Assembly (NCBI GenBank): GCA_949296075.1
Contig: CASFNG010000006.1
Span: 124,001 to 188,000 of the forward strand
Direction of reading: 5' to 3'
From: an uncultured Parabacteroides sp.
GTDB lineage: Bacteria; Bacteroidota; Bacteroidia; Bacteroidales; Tannerellaceae
Length of the DNA: 64,000 nt
A model generated the notes under the pieces. The model was not told where the DNA came from. It ran no database searches and saw only the letters and a program-made list of their open reading frames with translations. The position numbers and the translations under genes are program-made. Below, piece by piece: positions 32,753 to 41,077 of the stretch. Position 1 is the first letter of the stretch; each line of letters opens with the position of its first letter.

Positions 32753-34993
32753 TCACTCCACCACGAAACGGGTTTCGTAGGAGTGGATGCCTGAATCGGT
32801 GAACTGATCTACCCGCAGCCGGTAAGTGCCTCTCTCCGTGGCGACCCAAGGTTTCTCCTGATAAGGTTCTGTTTGGGACGAAAGACCTTTAGGCGTATAA
32901 AAGGTTCCTCTGGTAGGTAGAGGACCACTCGGTTTGTAATTACGGGTCTTCACGAGAATCGCCCCATCGATCGCACCCGATGTATAAGCCAATGTCTGCC
33001 AACCGCGCAGCAATTCTACCGACTCAATCTCCCTTGCGGACATATCAAATAGGTTATCATAATCCTCTTCTCCTAACCGAACTCCATCCAGCAGGATAGG
33101 GATAACGGCTGCCTGTCTTAAAGTAGAATTTAGAGTAGAACGACCGCGGGTACTTTCGATGTGCCATGAAAGTTCGCCAGTTTTCTCATCAACCAAACGT
33201 CTGATAACTATCCCTGTAAACGACTTCAATATATCATATAAGGTCTGGTAATTCCATTTCTCAATCTTCTCCCGATCCGCGAAGTTCGTGCTATAAAACA
33301 CCTGGGTCTCTACTGGTGGTTCGTCAGCCAGGAGCCGTGCCGAGACTGTGATGTCCGGAAGGTTCAGATGTCGCAAGCCATCCCGTTGATCGGTATAGCC
33401 CCTGATTGGAACGGCCTCTCCCGCCAAACTCTGGGTCTCCGCATAATAGGGCTTAGGGACACGAAGTGGTTGAGCATTCATCACGGGCGGATAGGTCTCG
33501 TCGTCGATATGGAAATCAGCGAACTCGGGGTTACCTTTCTCTGAGAGCGCCTGCAAAAAGAAGGAGTCTCCCTCCTCAAAATCATCCACTGCCATCAGAA
33601 AGCGGCCATCTTCTTTGATAGGCACATCATACACGAGATCATTGCCTGTATGATAAGCCACTACCGTTCCACTTTTGAAGGGATGTCCGCTTTTCCGGGC
33701 TACCCATCCTCCGAAAGTCAACGTCTTTTCCGGCATATAGGTATAGATAGCGGTGTCTTTCTCCACGGCCTCCTTTAGCGGGAAGCGTTTGAACCGGACG
33801 GTACTCAGCCAAGTCTGCAACTCCTCCTCCCGCTCCTTCCGGTCAAGGCTCTCATAATTATATAAAGGAAAGGGAATGGGCGAATCATAATCCGACAAAT
33901 AGCTTAACGCCGGTTCCGCAAGCGGCACCAAGGGATAGCTATCCTCGGCGACAACCCGGGTAAAGATCCGTCCGTTCCCTTTGCTATCAGGGAGCTGGAA
34001 CCGTAAGGTATCCCCCACCCGCAGCCGCTCGGGAGCTCGCAAGGGCTTGGGAGATGGACATCTCCCCGCTACCGTATATTCAGTGATAAGGCTTAAGTTT
34101 TGATCTGTCAGGAAAAGGCTCAATACTTCCGGCTCATTATCCAACGCCACGATTCCTTCACTTCTCACATCCGGTAGCTCTCGCAAGCCGTTTAGTCGGT
34201 CGTACAGGTAGAGGCGATAGGTTTCCGCCGACAGCTTTCCGTTCAAGATCTTATAGCTAAGCCTGCCATTCGTCAACGTCCCTTGTATCTTCGTATCCCC
34301 AGTAGCTTCCGGCAAATCGAAGCGGCACTCCGCATCATCGATCCTCCCCGTCAGCTCATACTTCGTGTCCGGCCGGGGAATGAAGCTGAACCGTGCCAAT
34401 CCGGAGGCGGAGGTATGCAGACGAGTCAGGGTATCTTCTTGCTCATCCCGCAAAAACAGCTCCGCCGCGATCGGGTAACGAAGCTCATCGTGCAACCACA
34501 CCGCCACATATTGCAGGCAGCCTTCCGCCAACCGTCCTCCTCCGGGCACGATCTCGCAACGAGGTTGCCGGATACGTTCCTCTCCTCTCCGAGGATAATT
34601 CGCTCCTAACAAGAGGGGCTGTACCGGCATACTCGCTACCGAGAAGTTACGCATCAGCCGGGTATAGGCACGCAAGTAATATACGCCTCCCGGCCATTCA
34701 GCTCCCGTAGTGAGCCGGGTATGGAAATAGCCTTTCTCCTTACAAGCCAGTTTCTGCCGGATCAGCACGGAGTCGTTCTCGTCGAACAGCTCCACGTACA
34801 AGTATTCGCTATATGGAAGTAATTCTTTTTCCGAGAGACAGACTACCCGTCCCTCAAGCGCTATCGTATCGCCCGGCATATAGTTTCCCTTTTCCGGATA
34901 AAGATAGATCTGTTCGGAACGGAAGTCTCGGGGAAGTTGTGCCGCACCGCTAAAGGAGAATAAAAGACTTAGTATTAGAATGACGTATTTCAT
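32753..34993 (-). CDS. Secreted protein with MG2-like domain and TonB-receptor plug domain, no barrel
   Basis: A 746-residue protein with a signal peptide (MKYVILILSLLFSFSGAAQ). The N-terminal part, EQIYLYPEKGNYMPGDTIALEGRVV then GGVYYLRAYTRLMRN, looks like the macroglobulin-type MG2 domains of Bacteroidetes surface proteins. Near residues 575-690, the stretch from YDILKSFTGIVIRR through IPILLDGVRLGEEDYDN to EIESVELLRG and SGAIDGAILVKTRNY follows the pattern of a TonB-dependent receptor plug. The protein ends about 55 residues later, so there is no beta-barrel. The role is unknown; peptide or protein processing and secretion partners are possible. It lies just upstream of SusCD pair 2 on the same strand but is separated by a promoter. 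Confidence 0.65.
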   Translation of the reverse strand: MKYVILILSLLFSFSGAAQLPRDFRSEQIYLYPEKGNYMPGDTIALEGRVVCLSEKELLPYSEYLYVELFDENDSVLIRQKLACKEKGYFHTRLTTGAEWPGGVYYLRAYTRLMRNFSVASMPVQPLLLGANYPRRGEERIRQPRCEIVPGGGRLAEGCLQYVAVWLHDELRYPIAAELFLRDEQEDTLTRLHTSASGLARFSFIPRPDTKYELTGRIDDAECRFDLPEATGDTKIQGTLTNGRLSYKILNGKLSAETYRLYLYDRLNGLRELPDVRSEGIVALDNEPEVLSLFLTDQNLSLITEYTVAGRCPSPKPLRAPERLRVGDTLRFQLPDSKGNGRIFTRVVAEDSYPLVPLAEPALSYLSDYDSPIPFPLYNYESLDRKEREEELQTWLSTVRFKRFPLKEAVEKDTAIYTYMPEKTLTFGGWVARKSGHPFKSGTVVAYHTGNDLVYDVPIKEDGRFLMAVDDFEEGDSFFLQALSEKGNPEFADFHIDDETYPPVMNAQPLRVPKPYYAETQSLAGEAVPIRGYTDQRDGLRHLNLPDITVSARLLADEPPVETQVFYSTNFADREKIEKWNYQTLYDILKSFTGIVIRRLVDEKTGELSWHIESTRGRSTLNSTLRQAAVIPILLDGVRLGEEDYDNLFDMSAREIESVELLRGWQTLAYTSGAIDGAILVKTRNYKPSGPLPTRGTFYTPKGLSSQTEPYQEKPWVATERGTYRLRVDQFTDSGIHSYETRFVVE

Positions 34994-35080
34994 GGTACTA
35001 TGATTTTATAAAGAAAGAACAAATCAGACGTAAATAAGTTCTCTCTTTATCTACATATAAGCACTCAATACCAGTAATAC

Positions 35081-35707
35081 TCACCACATAGCTCCCATAT
35101 AGTCTAAATATTCATCAAAATGATTACGATATAAATCCTTACGCATACTGGGTTGATGCGGGAATGGGAAAATACGATGGTGCAACTTATCTTGATTCTC
35201 ATCTATATAATGATAACCACACCCTTTATAATTCCAACGCTTACGCACCTTCTGTTTATTGTCAGTAAGAACCCTAAGCACGGGTTCCCCTAAAGTAATA
35301 ACCGGGCAATCCGGATAGTTGGACAATTCCTCTTTCAATAGTTCAAGATTAGGGGCAAGATGCGCTTCTAAAACCTCCGGGGTCTGGGCCGGAGGTATCG
35401 TATAAAAATATTTAAAGAGATTGGTGGCATATACATTCTCCAAAGTCAAACCAAGACCAAAACAGATGCGTTCCATATAGGTACGCAATGCACCTCCTTT
35501 ATCCAAGTTGAGCGTACAAGTGATCTTGCCCCGTTGCCGCACATTCCTTACTGTCGGGTCTTGCCCGAGAATAACCAGTTTAATTTCCCCCTCTCCGACC
35601 ATTGGAGCTACCGGATCGAGGGAGAAATCAATAGGGTTACAAGGTAGCGCTTGTAGATTCTTTCGTAAAGACAATACATCCTTGATTATTTCCTCGTTCT
35701 TTCTCAT
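35081..35707 (-). CDS. Uracil-DNA glycosylase superfamily protein
   Basis: A 208-residue protein with the two UDG-superfamily motifs: LVILGQDPTVRN (about 45-55, the GQDP motif A) and FPFPHQPS (about 181-187, the HPS-like motif B). Between them lie KITCTLNLDKGGALRTYMERICFGLGL and VYATNLFKYFYTIPPAQ. A canonical Ung has GQDPYH and HPSPLS, so this is a divergent member and the excised base is uncertain. I use the ATG at 35707; the longer frame starts with TTG. It follows the next gene by 38 bases and is probably co-transcribed with it. DNA here looks more A+T-rich than the flanking operons. Confidence 0.72.
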   Translation of the reverse strand: MRKNEEIIKDVLSLRKNLQALPCNPIDFSLDPVAPMVGEGEIKLVILGQDPTVRNVRQRGKITCTLNLDKGGALRTYMERICFGLGLTLENVYATNLFKYFYTIPPAQTPEVLEAHLAPNLELLKEELSNYPDCPVITLGEPVLRVLTDNKQKVRKRWNYKGCGYHYIDENQDKLHHRIFPFPHQPSMRKDLYRNHFDEYLDYMGAMW

Positions 35708-35745
35708 CGCTTTTATATCGATAAAACTCAAGAAAAATCGGGAAC

Positions 35746-36798
35746 CTATTGCATCAAACCTCCTTCAACAAAGAAAACGACCTCATTTAATCGTTGCTTA
35801 TTTTCTTCTTTATTTTTGAAAATAGCGGGAATCTGTATCACCTTATTTTGAATCAAGTTATCCATTAAATCCCACATAACTTCATGGTATAATATCACCA
35901 TTGCCTTGTTTTCATTATTTATACCATAGCGCGTAGCCACATTGCCACTGTTATTTTTAAGCTCTGAAGAAATGGTGTTTACCAACTTCTCTGTAATTTG
36001 ATGAAAACGGTCTTGTCGCTTTTTGATAATAGGGAACAATACCTTCCCGGTATTGTCTGTCAAGCCATAGGGCGTTAACTGAGAAATAAGTTGCGGATCC
36101 TTAATTTTACCATACTTAGCTATTTCATCCGCGCAATCACTCATCACACGACTACGCGGCGCGATCTTATTGTCAAGATAGGTCAATATCAAATTCTGGT
36201 CACCAAAACCGTTCGTTCCACATTTCATACCTTCTCTTGGTTCATATAAGACCCAGTAGCAACCACTCCAACCTGTATGATTGTCTATATCATCAAACAA
36301 AACCATCTTAGTCCACATTCTTCCATCTAACAGATAAGAGAACACGAATGAAAGCGTATTCTCTTTAAATCCCATTTCATCAATCGCTTGTGTAAGGGAT
36401 ATAAAGTCCGTCTTGGTCTTTGCATACATAGATTTCGCGATCTCCTTACTCATACGCCTTAAAGAGCTGGTTTGCTCTTGGTCAAGAATAGGAATAACAC
36501 TTCTCCATTTTCCTTCTGTTCGGCTAATAAGACCTCCTACTTCCAACAATAATATTTGGCTATCCGAACATTTGATTCCCATCTCGTTAAGTTCACTTTG
36601 CGTATGTGGAGTCCTCAAATTATACAGTATTTCCCAATTGTTATCCGCTCGTACATAATCTTCGGGCTGATGCCCACTTACGGCGATGAATTGAGTCGCG
36701 TCCCATTGCTTATAAGGTCTAATTTGTGTTTGAGCTTGAATTGTCGTGAATAAGAATAAAACAGTAGAGCAAAGTAAAAGTCTGTATTTGCACTTCAT
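35746..36798 (-). CDS. Secreted protein of unknown function
   Basis: A 350-residue protein with a signal peptide (MKCKYRLLLCSTVLFLFTTIQAQ), so it is exported. I do not recognise the family. The mature part is mixed helix and strand with no obvious repeats or catalytic motif; LLEVGGLISRTEGKWRSVIPILD and FVFSYLLDGRMWTKMVLFDDI are the most regular segments. I used the ATG at 36798 rather than the TTG two codons upstream. It is visibly A+T-richer than neighbours, has an exact -7 box 41 bases upstream, and is followed by the UDG-like gene. Confidence 0.7.
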   Translation of the reverse strand: MKCKYRLLLCSTVLFLFTTIQAQTQIRPYKQWDATQFIAVSGHQPEDYVRADNNWEILYNLRTPHTQSELNEMGIKCSDSQILLLEVGGLISRTEGKWRSVIPILDQEQTSSLRRMSKEIAKSMYAKTKTDFISLTQAIDEMGFKENTLSFVFSYLLDGRMWTKMVLFDDIDNHTGWSGCYWVLYEPREGMKCGTNGFGDQNLILTYLDNKIAPRSRVMSDCADEIAKYGKIKDPQLISQLTPYGLTDNTGKVLFPIIKKRQDRFHQITEKLVNTISSELKNNSGNVATRYGINNENKAMVILYHEVMWDLMDNLIQNKVIQIPAIFKNKEENKQRLNEVVFFVEGGLMQ

Positions 36799-36838
36799 AA
36801 TCAATTATTTTTGAGTTTGCAATTCATTATACGATATG

Positions 36839-36846
36839 CAAATATA
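36839..36846 (-). promoter_or_regulatory. Promoter -7 box of the unknown secreted protein
   Basis: Minus-strand TATATTTG, an exact consensus match, 41 bases before the ATG at 36798. Confidence 0.6.
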
Positions 36847-36946
36847 GGTTATTTCTGATATTCCATGATTGATTACGGTCCCAAAACGGCCTCTTGCCCC
36901 ATATATTATCTGATCCCGCTTCATCTTATTCATACATCCCTAAACA

Positions 36947-36986
36947 AAAGCTCCCGAAAAGTCTTGATTGGACTTTTCGGGAGCTT
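36947..36986 (-). terminator. Terminator of the mannose operon
   Basis: Minus strand: AAGCTCCCGAAAAGTC (36986-36971) pairs without mismatch to GACTTTTCGGGAGCTT (36964-36949 approximately) around a short loop, followed by TTGTTT. It lies 50 bases after the GH38 stop. Confidence 0.92.
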
Positions 36987-37035
36987 CATATCTGTCAGGA
37001 TCCATGCCGACCTTTTCTGTCAGCGATTGGATCGA

Positions 37036-39927
37036 TTACCATGAGAGCTTGATGAATTTATTCTCCCACGGCTTGAAGGTCAGCGAGGCCGGGGCGGGAA
37101 CAGGATCACCTACCACATCGCAGACCGTTGCCTTCGAGAACTTCACGAGATCCGACTCCACGGCAAACCTTGCCTCTTTGCCTCCGATCTCGCGAAGCTG
37201 GAGCATCACCGCGTTCTCGCCCTCTACCGGACGTATATTCACCAACAGCAGATTGCTCGGGATGATCCGGAAAATAGAGGTCGGACTCAACTTCTTGCCC
37301 GATGAGGCCCCTGCCGGCAAGACACGTGTCAAGAAGGGAATCCGATTCTCCCAAGCGAACTTGGTCGCGTATTCTATGGAGTTGTCTTTCGAGGAGTTGA
37401 TGAAATAGCTCCATTGCATCTCGCCCATCTGATCGGCGTTGAAGTTAGTCACCCAATAATTGTTCATCGGCCACGAATACATGTTCGTGGACTGTGGTAC
37501 AGCTCCCGCCTTGTAGCGTCCGGTGTTGATCGCCCCAAACTGCATCAGGGGAATCTCCTGGCTACCCATCACCACCTGCGACTCATTGTTGCGGGCGGTC
37601 GCGAAATTCTGAACCGTATACCAGTCGTTCGACGACCCGGGAATCTGGTCTACACCCGCCTCGATCGACCCACCCGGCACGTCTAACCAGATCTTTCCAT
37701 CGGGTACCTCAAAGGGGAAAGCGATATAGACTGCCTCCGGGTCGGTCACCGCCTTCTTCCGTAACCGATATACCACCTCGATTTTCTTGGTGACATGGAA
37801 CACCCTGAACTCAACCATCAGGTTATCCGGCTCACGCCCTGCCACCGTCTCGCCCCGGAAACGGTAGGTATCCCAAATGGATCCCCGCTCGTATGCCTCG
37901 AAACGCATCTTCTCCGGCGGACGGCGCAAGAACTGGGGCGCACGGTATTGCTCCATCGGGTGACGGCTGTCGATAATCTCATAGATAAATTGTCCCATCT
38001 CCCACTCCGCGTCCGGGGTAACCAGCTGACGTTTCAGCTCTTTATCAAACAATTGGCTGATCGTTCCCTTGCGGGGATTGAAGTCGATCGCATACCAATC
38101 ATTTTCCACGTGCGTCTCTTTCAGTTCCGTCGCTTTCAAGGATTCCGGACGAGGCTCGTCTTTCACCTGGATATAGTATTGAGCATAACCCAAAGCCGGT
38201 ACCTGTTGCACATACAGATTCCAATAGGTGCCGTCTGAACGGCTCTCTCCCGGCTGGGCGGGGATCACATTTCCTGCCGCGTCCACGATCTCGAACGCCT
38301 TCTCCTTCGGGAGAATCTGATGGTCGATATAGGCCTTGGCGATCCCGCTATAAGCCCAATTCAAGGTATTGAATACCACGATCGAGGGGAGATCGCTCTT
38401 CGGGACAAAGGATTGCAGCAGCCCCATCGTCACCTCTCCCAGCAAACCGGAATGACGGTAAGCCTCCCATGCGTACGACTGCTTCAAGGAACGTTGCTCC
38501 CAAGTCTCCAAGCCATACGGATTCCGTACGCTCTCACTATGCCCGAAGGTATGCTCGTCATAAAACAGGAGGGCTTGGTTGATCTCGGCTATCCGGTCAT
38601 TCACATCGGCAGGCAACTTAGCTCCCAGCATCTTGGCGAACGATAGCCCGGCTTGCGAGGCGATCACGTCAGAATGAGTCACCCGAGAGATAGCTGCCTC
38701 CCGGGCCCCGGAAGCGAAGCCGTCCGTCCACCAGTCGGGCCATGCGCCCCGGATCGTCTCGATACGGTCAGCATACTGGCTCTCCACGGCCTTGAAAAAC
38801 TCGCTGGCCACCGCCGTACGCAACTTCGGCCACTCGTATTTCTCGTTCCATTTACGCAACATCTCGCAGCTCTTCATCGAAGGGGGCGCATTGTCGGTGA
38901 AATAGCCGGAATGCTGTGCCGCCAAGATGTCGAAAGGATAGTTCTTCGCCTCCATCTGATCTAAATAATCCAGCACCCGCTGTTCAAACAACTCGAAATC
39001 GTCGGTATGGATCCCGAAAAAATTACCTTGATTATAATGCTCAGCCCGGTAGGTAAGCACCTTCTTTCCCGAAGGGGATTCCCACCAGAATACGGTCGGT
39101 TTATCAAAGCAGATCAAGGCCCGGTGCCCGTGCGTACCCATGTTCACGTACTTCACGCCCGCGTCGGCGAAATATTCGCTGAAGCACCAGCCGATCCCGT
39201 TCACGTCGTCTTGCATAGCTACCTCGGCTCGCATCCCCTCATCCCGGAACCGCTTAATGGAATAGAGAGATGCCGCGAGAGTCTGCTCATCAGGCAGCTC
39301 ATCGAAATTCAGGTACATCGTGGCCAACTCGATACGCCCCTCCTTCACCCTTTGCTTCAGACGGGCGATCTGCTCCGCCGGACGGCATTTCAGGTATTCG
39401 CTCACCGCCCAAGCGATCTCGCAGGTCCAACGGAATTTCGCGTACTCCGGATAATCGTCGGTCGCGTCACAATAATCCAAGGCATAGTCGATATACCGTA
39501 GGTGCTCCGCCAAGATCTCCATTTGCGAACGGGTATATCCTATATCCGTATGGGTATGCTGCACCATATTCATCTGCCAATGGCGGGCAGGCTTCACGGT
39601 AACCGTAGCCCGTTCCGTCTCCTTTCCGCAAGTAAGCGTCAAAGGGATCTGGCGTTCCTCCTGTACTTGCGGGATCTCTATCCGGAACGTATTCTCCCCT
39701 TCCGCCAATTTCTCCTTACGGGTCTGCTCCCCTAAGCGGATCGTGACGGCAGCAGGCGCCCCCTCATGCCTAACGGAGATCTCCACTTTTTGGGTCAAGC
39801 CGTTTTTCGACTTATACACCGCCGGCAACACCCGGCTTTTCACATCTGAGATGCCCGGAGAGGCAAAGACCGGCAGCAGCCCGATCCACCAAGCCAATCC
39901 AAGCGATAAATACACTCTTTTCCTCAT
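37036..39927 (-). CDS. GH38 alpha-mannosidase, secreted
   Basis: A 963-residue glycoside hydrolase family 38 enzyme with a signal peptide (to about FASPGIS, residue 26). The zinc-binding signature HTHTDIGYTRSQMEI starts at residue 124 (His124, His126, Asp128). MQDDVNGIGWCFSEYF near 232 carries the expected nucleophile Asp, and QHSGYFTDNAPP lies near 339. A long C-terminal beta-rich region follows. The catalytic domain starts later than in many GH38 proteins, after a roughly 115-residue N-terminal beta domain. It would cleave alpha-mannosides (retaining, Zn-dependent) left by GH92 enzymes. It is last in the mannose operon, 7 bases after the transporter. Confidence 0.92.
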   Translation of the reverse strand: MRKRVYLSLGLAWWIGLLPVFASPGISDVKSRVLPAVYKSKNGLTQKVEISVRHEGAPAAVTIRLGEQTRKEKLAEGENTFRIEIPQVQEERQIPLTLTCGKETERATVTVKPARHWQMNMVQHTHTDIGYTRSQMEILAEHLRYIDYALDYCDATDDYPEYAKFRWTCEIAWAVSEYLKCRPAEQIARLKQRVKEGRIELATMYLNFDELPDEQTLAASLYSIKRFRDEGMRAEVAMQDDVNGIGWCFSEYFADAGVKYVNMGTHGHRALICFDKPTVFWWESPSGKKVLTYRAEHYNQGNFFGIHTDDFELFEQRVLDYLDQMEAKNYPFDILAAQHSGYFTDNAPPSMKSCEMLRKWNEKYEWPKLRTAVASEFFKAVESQYADRIETIRGAWPDWWTDGFASGAREAAISRVTHSDVIASQAGLSFAKMLGAKLPADVNDRIAEINQALLFYDEHTFGHSESVRNPYGLETWEQRSLKQSYAWEAYRHSGLLGEVTMGLLQSFVPKSDLPSIVVFNTLNWAYSGIAKAYIDHQILPKEKAFEIVDAAGNVIPAQPGESRSDGTYWNLYVQQVPALGYAQYYIQVKDEPRPESLKATELKETHVENDWYAIDFNPRKGTISQLFDKELKRQLVTPDAEWEMGQFIYEIIDSRHPMEQYRAPQFLRRPPEKMRFEAYERGSIWDTYRFRGETVAGREPDNLMVEFRVFHVTKKIEVVYRLRKKAVTDPEAVYIAFPFEVPDGKIWLDVPGGSIEAGVDQIPGSSNDWYTVQNFATARNNESQVVMGSQEIPLMQFGAINTGRYKAGAVPQSTNMYSWPMNNYWVTNFNADQMGEMQWSYFINSSKDNSIEYATKFAWENRIPFLTRVLPAGASSGKKLSPTSIFRIIPSNLLLVNIRPVEGENAVMLQLREIGGKEARFAVESDLVKFSKATVCDVVGDPVPAPASLTFKPWENKFIKLSW

Positions 39928-39934
39928 TTTTCAA

Positions 39935-41077
39935 TTAACGTGTTTTCAATGATACAAATCCTATATATAATACACAGAGCAATAGCGACATCAAGCTGGC
40001 TGTCTGCCCATACAGATCGGCGATCCATCCCATGCACGGGGTTACCAACGCGCCCCCTGACACTCCCATAATCATCAACGCTGAAATCTCGTTCGAACGT
40101 TTTGGAGAATGTTCCAAAGCAAAAGAGAAAAGGATGGAGAAGATATTGGAGCAAGCCAGCCCCACTCCGACGATCAACGCCCCTAAGCTCCACAAATCAT
40201 CCGCCAACAGCATCCCGACAAAGGCCAGTGTAGCGGCCAGCATACTCCAGCGGAAGAAGGGACGGACGGGGATTCTCGCCAAGAGGATCGCACCCAAGAA
40301 GGAACCTCCCGTACGGGCAGCAAAATAGAGGCTGGTGCCCAAACCCGCCTCTCGCAGGGGCATATCCAGTCTTTCCATCAACAGCTTCGGGATGGTGGTA
40401 TTCAATCCTACATCAATACCGACAATGCACAGGATCCCCAAGAAGAACATACGTATCCGGGGATCCTTGCACAACGCCAAGGTAGAGGAAAGCGAGGCGT
40501 TTTGCTCTTCTTTCTCTTCCTTGGAGGGGATCGCCGCGAGCAACCAGCCTATCGACAACAGGGTAGCCAGGAAATAAACGATAAAGATCTGCTTCCAATC
40601 TCCCCAAAAGGAGGTGGCGAATCCCGCTATGACAGGGCCAAGAAAAGAGGATACCGCCTTGATGAATTGCCCCAAGGTAAGCACGCTCGTCTGTTTATCC
40701 GGGCTCACGACATGAGCGACCATCGGATTCAGGGATACTTGCAAGATCGTATTTCCGATCCCCAACAGGGCGAACGCGCACAAAACGGCCGGGAAATCAT
40801 AGAAAAAGAAGGGGAGCGACAAAGCGAACGCCGTGATCGCCAAAGCGACCAATACCGTAGTCCGACGCCCATGCCGCCCCATCCAGATCCCCGTAGGCAC
40901 CGAGATTACCGCGAACCACAGGAACACCATCATCGGAAGCAGGTTGGCCAAGGTGTCAGACAAGCCGAAATCCTGCTTCACATAGCTCGTGGCGATCCCT
41001 ACCACATCCACGAATCCCATCACGAAGAAGCCGAAAAGGATCGGGAAAATCACGGAAGTCTTGTTATTCGTTTCCAT
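39935..41077 (-). CDS. MFS sugar transporter (FucP-like), probable mannose importer
   Basis: A 380-residue major facilitator protein with about 12 predicted membrane segments, starting FPILFGFFVMGFVDVVGIATSYVKQDFGL. It has the loop motif GIWMGRHGRRTTVL between TM2 and TM3, and GNTILQVSLNPMVAHVVSPDKQTSVLTLGQFIKAVSSFLGP, which is characteristic of the fucose/glucose/galactose H+ symporter group. The position inside a mannosidase, kinase and isomerase operon makes mannose (or manno-oligosaccharide) uptake likely; the substrate is inferred. The start overlaps the preceding GH92 stop by 14 bases. Confidence 0.9.
   Translation of the reverse strand: METNNKTSVIFPILFGFFVMGFVDVVGIATSYVKQDFGLSDTLANLLPMMVFLWFAVISVPTGIWMGRHGRRTTVLVALAITAFALSLPFFFYDFPAVLCAFALLGIGNTILQVSLNPMVAHVVSPDKQTSVLTLGQFIKAVSSFLGPVIAGFATSFWGDWKQIFIVYFLATLLSIGWLLAAIPSKEEKEEQNASLSSTLALCKDPRIRMFFLGILCIVGIDVGLNTTIPKLLMERLDMPLREAGLGTSLYFAARTGGSFLGAILLARIPVRPFFRWSMLAATLAFVGMLLADDLWSLGALIVGVGLACSNIFSILFSFALEHSPKRSNEISALMIMGVSGGALVTPCMGWIADLYGQTASLMSLLLCVLYIGFVSLKTR

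Noticed and set aside
35081..35707. Defence island built around the UDG-like gene
   Set aside because: No nuclease, helicase, methylase or toxin-antitoxin partner lies nearby, so the motif alone does not support it.
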